Source of the DNA: Gonapodya prolifera JEL478
Lineage: Eukaryota > Monoblepharomycota > Monoblepharidomycetes > Monoblepharidales > Gonapodyaceae
Assembly (NCBI GenBank): GCA_001574975.1
Contig: KQ965733.1
Span: 623,012 to 687,011, forward strand
DNA length: 64,000 nt
Direction of reading: 5' to 3'
In this document: positions 9,583 to 19,204 of the stretch, piece after piece
How the letters are laid out: each line of letters begins with the position of its first letter
Numbering within the stretch: the stretch's first letter is position 1
The notes under the pieces: model-generated
What the model saw: only the letters and a program-made list of their open reading frames with translations
The model's database searches: none
Told to the model about the DNA's origin: nothing
Translations under genes and position numbers: made by a program

Positions 9583-12500
9583 ATGCGAGGAATCGCCGTG
9601 ACAGGGACTCTGGTTTCCCGTTCCAAATCCCTCTCGCATCTCCCTTCCCTTTTCCGTTCCGTCTTCCCACATCTCCGCTCATCCTCTCCATCCATCATTC
9701 CCACCTGCATCATGGCGACCGCCGCCGGCATGGCAACACCCTCCCCCTCACCCACGACCAAGACCCACCCTCCCGACACGCGCACGGTACGCGAACTGTT
9801 CGATGCGCTCAGACCAAAGCTGGAGGAGATTACTGCGCTCGATATGTGAGTTGTTCAGATTCAAGGGTGCGAGGGTTGCGAAAATCTCAGGATCTGGCAC
9901 TGTGACCCAACGCGTTTTTCATGGAGTTTGTCTTGAAGATGGTGCGGAACTCTCTTGGTGGAAGCGCATCGTTCCCAGTCGCGTGTTTTCGGCGTGGTGG
10001 GGTCGGTGGGGTCGGTGGGGTCGGTGGGGTCGGTGGGTCGGTGAAATCTCGAGAGTCGAGCTCACATCATGCCCGACCCACGTTTTAAATTCGGGGCTTT
10101 TATCCCGGTCCGGAAACCTCACAAATGAAAGCGCATCGTGCCCGATCCCGTTTTTTCTGTTGAGGTCGTCGGGTCGGTGGTATCGACCGAATCTCAGGAG
10201 CAGTACGACTAACCGCCGTTCATTAATCCCACAACACCTCCCCATCTGCACTCCCCACCGGACACCCCACATTCTACAGGGCCCAGAGCACACTCTCATG
10301 GGGTACGTCTGCGATCTCTCTTCCCGCTGCGTCCATTGCTTGCTGACTCACCCCACTGCTGACTCATCCCCCCCTTCCCAACCACACCACAACCACCAGA
10401 CCAACTCGTCATGATGCCACCCCAAGCGGGCCCCCTGCGCTCGCAGCAACTCGCCGTGCTCGCCGGGGTGACGCACGAGCGCAGGTCGGATCCGGCCCTG
10501 GGAAAGCTGATCAAAGAGATCGTCGCGAGGAAGGACAGTGGCGAGTTTGAGGAGTTGGGCGAGTATGAGAGGTGCGTTTGGTGTGGGCAATGTGTGCGGT
10601 TGGTGCCGAAGGTCAGTGGTGGTTGGAGGGAAAGATATACAGGGAATGGCGATCTGTGGAGGGAGGAGGCACTTGCAGAATTGTGTGGTCGTGCGGTGGA
10701 GACAGGAACGACCACAACGACCAACCAAACCGACCCTCGTATATCTCCTACCTCGTCACGGCCCCCAACCGCGCTCACAACCATCCTTCCTCCTACCCCC
10801 TCGGCCCGACACCTCAGATCAACTATCCGCCTTGCGCACCGGTCCTACCTCCGCGACTCTCTCCTCCCGACGCCGCTTGCGACGCGGATGGCCGCGCTGT
10901 CGTCGCGCGGGTACGAAGTCTGGGCCACCGCGCGCGAACGCTCGGACTGGGGCATGTTCGTGCCTGTGCTGCGAGAGTGGGTCGAGTGTAAGAGGGACTG
11001 GAAGGAGTGCGTTCAGGGGAATGTCGGCGGGGTGTATGATGTGAGTTGGCTGGGTTGAGGGGGATGAATGTGTACGGGTTGGTTGCCGGGGTAGGTTTGG
11101 GGAGGGACCCAAGGCAATGGCAGAACGTCAACGTTGATAGATCGTGGAGGGTTCCTGATACGTGACTTTTCAACCCCAGTTCCTTCTCGATGGGTACGAG
11201 ATCGGCTTCACGTCTGCCCGCCTAGACGTGATCTTTGCATACCTCAAGAAAGAACTTATTCCGCTGTTGGTACTCCGCTTTACTTTTGTACCTTTTCCAC
11301 TCTTTAATACCCGTGCTGAAACACCCTTTCTCTCTACTCTACCACCCCACTACCACCTCCCCTTCCGCAACTGCCCTGCTCAGGATCCGGGCCGTGTCCG
11401 GCAAACCGCCTCCCGACACGAGCTTCATGCAAGGAGCGTTTGACGTGGACGAGCAGACCAAGGTCAATCACCGCATTTCGCGGGACATGGGATTCGACAC
11501 GGTGCGTGGGGTTTTGATTTCGCGTTACGAAAACCACCGAGTGCGTGTTCGAAAACCCCGCCACTCCCTACTTTACCCACCTTCCACAGACCGCCGGCCG
11601 CCTCGACACGAGCCTGCACCCCTTCACGACCGGCAGCAGCGTGGATGTGCGCATGACGACGCGGTACAAGCCCGACGAGCTCATGGAGGGGATCACGGGG
11701 ACGGTACATGAAACCGGACATGCGTTATATGATCAGGGGATTAATAAAGGTGCGTGTGTTGGATCAGATCATGATGCAGGGGAGAGTGTGTCTCAGTTGA
11801 TGATAACGGCGATGTCTTCGTTGTATAGAGTACGCGATGTTACCGGGCGCGTGGCCATTGTCGACGGGTGTACATGAGTCGCAATCTTTGTTCTGGGAAC
11901 GGGTGTGTCTCACAACCCTGCAATTCCTCCCACAACCTTCCAATCTCATGCCTGTGATTCTCCCCCACCCCCACATCGTTACAAATCCCACCCACTTCTT
12001 TCAGATGATCTGCCTATCCCCCGAATTCTGGCACCATTACGCCCCCATCCTGCGCGAGCATTTCCCCACCATCCCCGCCGTGCCCATCTCGGCATGGCAC
12101 CGTGCCGTGAACGCGTCCAAGCCCGGGTTCATCCGGGTGGAAGCCGACGAGCTGACGTACCCTATGCACGTTATTCTGCGGTACGAGATCGAGCGCGATC
12201 TCGTGGAGGGGATGTTGGACCCCGTGGACGTGCCCAAGGTGTGGGCGGACAAGATACAGGAGTATTTGGGGATCACGCCGCCAAATGATGCGGTGGGCGC
12301 GTTGCAGGATATGCATTGGGGACAGGGACTTGTTGGGGTGCGTACAGCCATCGTTGCGACGTGGGAAGCGAATTGGTATGACTCGTCCCAATGGACACGT
12401 CCCATCTCCCACAGTACTTTCCCACCTATACATTGGGGGCAATCATGGCGTCCATGTTCTATAAGAAGGCGCAAGAGGTGAATCACTGGACACGGTTGCT

Positions 12501-12753
12501 CACTAACACCCGACACTGACCCGGACGTTTTTCGTAGGCGATCCCCGACCTATCCGGGCAAGTCTCACGTGGGGAATTTAAGCAACTTCGCGAATGGCTC
12601 CGCGTGAAGATCCACAATACGGGCAGTCTGTGCCGTAACGCGGACGAGCTGTGCGTGCGCGTATGCGGATCGCCGATCGATCCAGAGCTGTTTGTGAATT
12701 ATCTCAAGGACAAGTTTGGGAAGCTGTATGGTGTAGATGCGTACAAGCTGTGA
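9583..12753 (+). CDS. M32-family metallocarboxypeptidase (Taq carboxypeptidase type)
   Basis: M32 enzymes are zinc carboxypeptidases common in bacteria, archaea and protists and patchy in fungi. The zinc motif is in THETGHALYDQ-type form: T-V-H-E-T-G-H, with H335, E336 and H339 in my model. It is followed by the family's HESQSLFWE segment. Other family blocks are SWDQLVMMP near the start, RGYEVWATARERSDW, and HWGQGLVGYFPTYTLGAIM near the end. Eleven exons close to 576 residues: 9583-9845, 10280-10302, 10400-10571, 10818-11040, 11180-11265, 11384-11501, 11590-11749, 11829-11902, 12005-12337, 12415-12477 and 12538-12753. Usual M32 length is about 500; the extra is N-terminal. A second in-frame Met at 9712 has a good context, so a long form with a basic, Ser-rich leader (possibly organellar) and a short cytosolic form are both possible. 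Confidence 0.93.
10001..10044 (+). repeat. G-rich tandem repeat inside an intron
   Basis: About four and a half copies of GGTCGGTGGG-type units lie in the first intron of the carboxypeptidase gene. Runs of three and four G at regular spacing could fold as a G-quadruplex in the transcript. Confidence 0.8.
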
Positions 12754-12852
12754 CATAGTTTTTTGAACGCAACGAAGTGGCGAGGGAAGACGCGAACGGA
12801 GAAAGAGAAAAAGGGGAAGTGTACGATGGACTCTTTGATGTTGAATTGCTTG

Positions 12853-13046
12853 GGATATAATCACGCGTACAAAACAATACTTCACAGTGAATAATACACA
12901 GCGAATATCCAAGTTGTACGGTGTTGATGCGAAAGGGGAAGCAAGAGGAGGAAAGTTCAAGTGAAAATGGTTGTACATTACAAGTGCAAGCTTCGGGTAT
13001 AATAATCACGCATACAATAACTTCACAGTGAATACATTGCGAATAT
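12853..13046. repeat. Short direct duplication between convergent genes
   Basis: A block of about 52 bases (atataatcacgcgtacaa through cagcgaatatc, near 12855-12910) returns with small changes at 12996-13043 (tataataatcacgcatac through attgcgaatatc). The 361-base gap between the carboxypeptidase stop and the secreted-protein stop holds no gene, so each copy may sit in one gene's 3' untranslated part. Confidence 0.7.
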
Positions 13047-13114
13047 CTTTGCTTGCAATTTGCTCTCCTCTCTTCTCTCCGCTCTCCCTCTCAGCGACCA
13101 GCGCTGCTCAAGTA

Positions 13115-15565
13115 TTAGTTCCCAACAGTCACCGAAGGGTTGATGGCCACGCCGCTCAAAAGCTGTCCCGTCAAGGTCACGGACATGATGGCAGGAGACA
13201 TGACTCCGTTCTCGCAAGTGGCCGAGTTGGTGGTGAAGATACCGCCGGGGCCGGGCTGGTCATTTTCCGTCTCGAACATGAGCACGTTTCCGGAAGTGGT
13301 AGGGATGCCCATGTTCCACGTGCTCGAAATACCAATGTCCGCCAGATCGTTGAAGGTCAGGTGAAGCGACGCAAGACCTCCGTTCATGTCGTCGGCGGGG
13401 GCCACACCGTTGACCGAGATCTGAGTGTTCACGCCAAAGTTCACCGGGCCGGTTCCCCAGCAGTTGGTTGCGTGCAAGGTCATGACGTAGGTGGGCGCTC
13501 CGGCAGTACTGTTACGAAGAAAAGAGGCTTTAGTTTTGGAGACGGTATGTGTAACAGTACGATTTCAACTTACGAAGGTGCCGGTGCTGGTGCTGCGGGG
13601 GCGGGAGCTGTTGCGGCCTGTCCTCCAGCTGCAGGCGCAGGCACACACGGGGGGAGAGTTTGAGTCGCTCCTTGTCCGACAACAGCTGCCGTCTTGGTCG
13701 CAGCAGCCGGGGCGGCGGCGGCCTTGGTGGTCTTGGCCTTCTTCGCCTTTGTTGTTTTCGCCGCAGTTCCTCCTGCCGCTGCCGCCGCGGTGGTCTTGGC
13801 GTTCATCGCTGCCGCCGCCTTTGTCGTCTTCGCGTTCGCGGCCGCCTTTGCTGTCGTCATGGCCTTCGTGGCCTTCGCGGTGGTTGCAGCAACTGCTGCT
13901 CCGTTGGGAACACCGTTCTGCTTGGCCAGTGCGACAAGAGCGGCGGTGTTGAAGGTGAGCGACTGGGTGACACCGTTTCCGTCGCGGTTGGCGATGATGG
14001 GAAGCATCTGTTTCGGGTTCAGGTACACGATCTGTAATGGTGAGAGAGGATGTTAAGTTTGTGATGAGGACCGGGCACGGACGACAGACAACTCACGTTC
14101 TTGACAAGAGCATCACAACCAAGACCAGCCCAAGACGCAGCGAAACGTTGACCCAACTACATCCAACTTGAGTTAGTTCACGATCATGTGCCCGTGTTTG
14201 TAATGACAACTCACGAAAGTGTAAAGATCCTTTCCGTTCGCGGCATCAGGAGTAAGGAAGCCCATGGTGAACTTTGCGTCCGTGATGATCGAAGGCGCGC
14301 CAACGGCGAGGTAGTTGTTGCAGTAAGTGAGAGCCTCTGGCGTCGCTCCAGTTCCGGGGCCCATGTTGACGGCGGCGCGGTAGGCGTTCTGCTTGGCGGC
14401 GGACATCTTGGCGCCGTTGGTAGTCAAGACCATGGGGTCCTGTATGTGCAAGTGATAGGGTCAGGGAGGCGCGAGCAGACTGTGCGAATAGGAAAGTGAA
14501 TAAAGGATGGTGTACGTACGTTGGGGGGAACCAGGGCGATCGGGGCCTGTTGGCCAGCAGCTGCTTGGAGCTCGTTGAGTGCGAGGGATCCAACCATCAT
14601 GGCGGGGTCTGCGAGACTGGGTGCCATGAATGCAGTGCATCCAAGGGCAGGTCGCATGAACAGATCCAAAAGCACTGCATAGAAATATGCATTAGGTCAG
14701 ATGACCGAGAGAAGGGTAAGCATATACGACTACGTACGGTTATCACTGCCGTTGTTGATGTCGATCGTGAGGGTTTTGGAGTTAGCAGTGGTTTTCTGGC
14801 CGATCTTGTTGTTTTTGTCTAGCAGGTAACCGTTGTCAACGCCAGCGCCAGCGCGTGATGCACCTAAGCTCCAAACACTCACCAAGAGAGTATGTCGTAA
14901 TCACGTTGTCACTCTGGTCCATGTCGATGAGTTCAAAGGAGCGTGTTGTGTAGCACGCCTTTCCATTCTTGCCAGTGCCGAGAGCGGGTACCTGGACTCC
15001 AGCTGTGTTTGCGGCAGCGAAAAAGGCCGCCCCATTACATGCCGCAAACTGTCCAAAGATGTCGCCCTTGACGCCCGGAGAACCGTTGACGCATTTGGCA
15101 GCAGCGAGGTCCTTGCCGTTGGTCCCGTCGGTCAGAGTGGTCGTGACTCCGTTGGTACCGAACCAGCATCCGACCACCGAAGTTGCGGTGAGTGTGGGCA
15201 CGACGGGCTTCACGAACTGCTGGCCCTGGTTGATGAGAAGGGGCGAGTACACGGACACCTTTCCAGTCGCGGTGTCGACCACGGAGCATTCGGCGAAGCT
15301 GCAAAGGTGAAATAGTGTGTGATGAAGGGTTCCACAATGTCAAGTGCAAGCGGCAAGCTCACGTTGGCATTCCGTTTGGATTCTGCGTGCATCCAGCGCC
15401 AGAGACGATCCAGGGCGTGGACAGGCCCGTGGCGCTGAGCGCGTTGGGCGGGAGTTTAATGACGCAGGCCCCATCGGCGCGCTTGGTGAGAGGGGCGGCG
15501 GAGGCGGACGAGGCGAGCAGGGCGGGGAGAACGAGGAGGGCGAATCGCTTGAGCGAGAATGTCAT
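13115..15565 (-). CDS. Large secreted protein of unknown family with an Ala/Lys/Thr linker
   Basis: Eight exons close to 663 residues: 15565-15363, 15298-14883, 14818-14738, 14674-14520, 14439-14215, 14156-14097, 14031-13574 and 13508-13115. The start is a classic signal peptide (MTFSLKRFALLVLPALLASS, then ASAAP and a KR site that could be a Kex2-like cut). About 340 residues with scattered cysteines follow, for example GCWFGTNG, GKACYTTRSFELIDMDQ and LGQRFAASWAGLGCDALVK. Then comes a low-complexity linker of roughly 110 residues in AKTTKA-type repeats, changing to PAPAAPAPAP. A separate C-terminal domain of about 130 residues has two cysteines (TNCWGTG and ATCENG). Such linkers join globular parts in secreted enzymes or wall-bound proteins. 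I do not recognise either domain, and I see no GPI signal or second membrane segment. Confidence 0.8.
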
Positions 15566-16482
15566 CGTGCCGGCCGAAGACAGTGGAGAGAGATGGGAGT
15601 GCAAGATGCGTGAGATGAATGGATGGGCGGCGCTGGGTTCTTTAGAAGGTCCCGGAGGCGCCCGCCAAGGCATGCGGCGCGTGGGCTCTGTGCCTGAGGC
15701 CCCCAGGTGCAAGATCGTCTTCCGCTATCCCACACCCGCGCGTTCAGTACTGCGTTCTATATTCCCTTTAACTCAACGACTCAAAGAATCATTATTGGAC
15801 AAGAAATGCCAAGAGCGGACCAGGCATCTCGCAGCACCTATTACGCCGAACCCTGCCGCTCCACGTCCTCTTCCGCTCTCAACACGCGTCGCTCCTACAT
15901 TATCTCTCATAACGTTCTTTCGTATTACTCAGACGCTGCTTCAGACTGTGCGCAATGGGCGGTTCGCCAAGCGATTGATCGCGAATAGATCGTGGGGCTT
16001 TGGAATTGCCCGAAGCCTTGGCGTGCCCGTCAGGTATCCCTGGCCAAGAGATGACTCGAGGCCGCGAGATCTGCGCAGCAGACTGAGGCAACTCTCATCG
16101 CAAGTTCAAAACTTTTGTCTGGCGTTTGTGCATTATATGTTTCTTTTGCGTCTCGCTCGCGGCGCCGCCCCGTGCCAGAAACAAAATACAGTTGGTGTTT
16201 TTCATCTCCGTGTATAATCATAGGCAACGCTTCATCTCAAGACTTTGCCTCGGCATTCTGCGCCTTGTTGCAATATTTTCCATTTCCTTCTCGCTCACCT
16301 CCCCCCGCCAGAAACAAAATAAGTTGGTGGTTTTCATCTCTGGGTATCATCATGGGCAACGTCTCTTCTCTCTCTTACGCTCTGCGCATCTTGCTACATT
16401 ACGTTATCTTCTTATTCTCGCTCATCTCCCCTCGCCCCCAAAAATAGATTAAATATAAATTAACTTTACTCAGTGGTTTCCA
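15566..16482. other. Intergenic region with a duplicated block
   Basis: This lies between the start of the secreted-protein gene and the stop of the LRR-SH3 gene (both minus strand). A long plus-strand open frame crossing 15315-16217 is mostly antisense to coding sequence and has no known domain. The last 300 bases hold the duplication described separately. Confidence 0.4.
16168..16435. repeat. Two-copy tandem repeat of about 135 bases
   Basis: Copy 1 begins near cgccccgtgccagaaac and contains AGTTGGTGTTTTTCATCTC and CATAGGCAACGC. Copy 2 begins near ccccccgccagaaac and contains AGTTGGTGGTTTTCATCTC and CATGGGCAACGT. A decayed third start (ctcgcccccaaaa) follows. The block lies just past the 3' end of the LRR-SH3 gene. 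Confidence 0.7.
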
Positions 16483-18943
16483 TCAGCGCCGTGTGTAATT
16501 ATCAGGCCCACGCACATCACCCCACGGCGCGGACGCGGGAGGGTCGAACGGCCTGCGCCCGTCCCTCATCGACATCGACTGGGGGTAGCCATTCGACTGC
16601 GACTGCGCGTATGCACCAGACTGCGACTGCGGGTATCCATTCGCACTGAGCGGAGGGTACTGGTACTGGACCTATTCCAAACGTCAACCGTCAACCGTCA
16701 ACCGTCACCACACACCCACACCCCTAAACCACACACGCTGCACCATGCACACACAGTACTCACACTTCTCATACGCTGCGAGTACCCGTCCATGGGTGAC
16801 ACGCCCGACGGGATCAGCGGTGCGGCCTCGGAGGGCGCCATCCCGCCAAACCCTCCTACCGCGCCACTCCCGCGTCGCGAGTGCACGTTCAAGTTGGACG
16901 ACCCATTGGAGTCGTACGCGGTGGACCCCGAACTGCCCGAACCTGGCGGGGCGTAGGCTTTTGAAGGGAACCGCACGGATTCGAAACGGCCGTAGGGGTA
17001 TGCGGAAGGTGGGGGTTGAGGTTCGGAGCCGAGGCGGAGGTGGTCGCTGAGGGAGCCGGAGCAGGAGCAAGAGCAAGAGAAGAGAACGGGTGTGAGCAAT
17101 GGAGGAAGGGTGAAAGGGGAAAAGGGAAGGGAAAGGAATGGAAATTGCAACGTACAGAGGAAGCAAGCCCGCCTGCTCCGTCTCCACATTCCGCCCGTAT
17201 CCCCATCCATCCCTAAACACCGCGCGCAGCTTGAACTGGTCGCCGACACTGACCGCTACTTCGTCGCCGTTACGAGGCGTGAACTGTGCGAAGGAGAAAG
17301 GGAGGGAGGGTCAACAAACGCGCGGTGAACTCGGCAACGCCGCCGCCCACCACGACGAGGACTCACCTCTTCTTCCACCCACAGTACAGGGCTTCCCGAG
17401 GGTATATCAATCTGGCGTGCGTTCTTGTTGGCCACGCCGGCGAAGTACATGAACGTCCAATGCGGGCTCTATCAAAACGCCATACGTCAAAGAGTGGGCC
17501 GTGCTCCTAGACACGCAGCAAAAGAGTCCTAGCCACGAGCACGCACCTCGCTCAACAAGTCATCCTCGCCGCCCGCCGTCGACAACTGCTGCGACCCGCC
17601 CACGGTCCTGCTGCTCGTACCTGCCGACGTGGTTGTCCTCCTGCTCGGCGGGGTGGAGTCTTTGCGCATCACCGTGTCGGGGTCGGTGGCGAGCGACATG
17701 GACCCGGGGCCGTTGTATTGATATTGACGCCCGGCGCCGGCGCCGGCACCTGCGCCTGCACGGGCCATGTCGGGACCGGGACCTGGGTGGGCCGGAGAAG
17801 ACGGGACCTCGGCATTCTTTCTGCGAGACCGGCGGACAAAAATGAACGCGCCGACTGCGATTCCAATAACGAGCACTGTGCCGACAGCTGCGATGACGGG
17901 TATGAGGATTCCGGAGCCTTTTCCCCCGGAGGTCGCCGTGGCTTGCGATGGCGTCACGGAGTTCGTGGCCCCTGGTCCCTCAGCGGCTGCGGAAGAGGCA
18001 GAGCCGGGGTTTAAGGATTGAGGAGTGCCGGTGGGTGAGGAAGCCGCCGCGGGGCTGGGCGGTGTGGCGGACGCAGCAGAGGCAGAAGATGCAGATGCAG
18101 ATGCGGCAGCAGCAGCTGCGTCGCAAACGTCCTTTGTCTGTTTCGTAAAGTACTGCGCAAATCTGGCCACCGCGTTGCAGTTGTCAGGATAGCTGTTGTT
18201 GCAGGTGTACAGGCCTGGATTTGTCTCGTCGAACGTGATGGTGCATGTGCTGACACTTTGCGGGAAAACGTTGTCGACGTTGCCCGTCAGCTGTAGATAG
18301 CGTGGATCATTGGGTGTGAATAAGAGACATGCAAATAATTAGAACAAGAACAAGAAACAGACATTGTTGTAGTAGAGCACAATTGTGGCAAGGTTGTTGA
18401 TCCCGCTCATGTCTGGGATCGGCCCGGTCAGATTATTATGATCGAGCCAAAGCTGTCGCAGTCTGATGAGCGACGCCAGCGGGGGTATTTGGCCCGTCAG
18501 CATGTTGTCGTCCAAGGAGAGTTGCTGCACGCGGTCCAGCGATGCAAGCGGGGGTATCGTGGCGCCCGGAAAACTGACGTTGGTGAAAAAGGCTTCCACA
18601 ATGCGTCCGTCGGTGGCGTTCGAGGTGCATGTGACCGCTTGCCGGTCTGAGATGGCCCTGGCGGAGGTGTGAGTCCGCAGAAGTCGGAACGAGATTCGCA
18701 ACGATGGCAGACGGAAAACAAGGTCGATGGAGCTGGATCCTTCCATGCAATTGTAGAAGGAATAGCTCACCAGCCGCAACAGTTCCCTTTGGGCCATGGC
18801 AGGTCCTTGTTCACTTGAGCGTAGAGGTTTTCGAAGACTGCGCAGTCTGCCGCCTGGTTCTGGGCAGATGCGTGGTGCGAGAGTGCGAGGAGGAGGAAGA
18901 GCGTCGCTGCCAGCAGCGGCAGCGGGCGTGTGGTGTGTGGCAT
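16483..18943 (-). CDS. LRR - transmembrane - SH3 receptor-like protein
   Basis: Seven exons close to 637 residues: 18943-18771, 18657-18363, 18290-17547, 17468-17367, 17283-17156, 17046-16764 and 16671-16483. Order of parts: signal peptide (MPHTTRPLPLLAATLFLLLA); a cysteine cap (ADCAVF and GNCCGW); three plant-type LRRs (VQQLSLDDNMLTGQIPPL, LRQLWLDHNNLTGPIPDM, and one more); and a Cys-bearing segment with TCNNSYPDNCNA. These are followed by a Ser/Ala/Pro stalk, a membrane span at about residues 283-305 (IPVIAAVGTVLVIGIAVGAF) with RRSRRK as stop-transfer, a disordered part, and an SH3-like domain at about 438-483 (GDEVAVSVGDQFKLRAVF, then DGWGYGRN). The tail is rich in Tyr, Gln and Ser (NGYPQSQSGAYAQSQS). 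SH3 domains bind proline motifs, so signalling by adaptor recruitment is inferred. It is a distant relative of the 32407 and 36111 genes and lies 13 kb away from them. Confidence 0.85.
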
Positions 18944-19204
18944 GCGACCCGAGTCGAGGGATCCCTGGCCACCGAATTTGGCTGCGGCATCTGTGCCTCC
19001 AGTCTGTGCCTCCGCCAGCCACTCCGAATTGCAAACTGAGAAAGGAAGACTATTTATTTATTCGTAGCGGATCTCATGAAGGAGATATTCATCCCACAGA
19101 AGGAGCGAGAGTAGCTCATCAATGTAATGTAATGTACTCTAATTTACTCTTGGTTCGAATTTCCCCCTCGCAATCCGACCCTCGCCATTTCCCTCCATCC
19201 ACTC

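Noticed and set aside
15315-16217. 300-codon plus-strand open frame
   Set aside because: Its first part is antisense to the signal-peptide exon of the secreted protein, its amino-acid make-up is Arg/Ala/Ser-biased, and it shows no domain.
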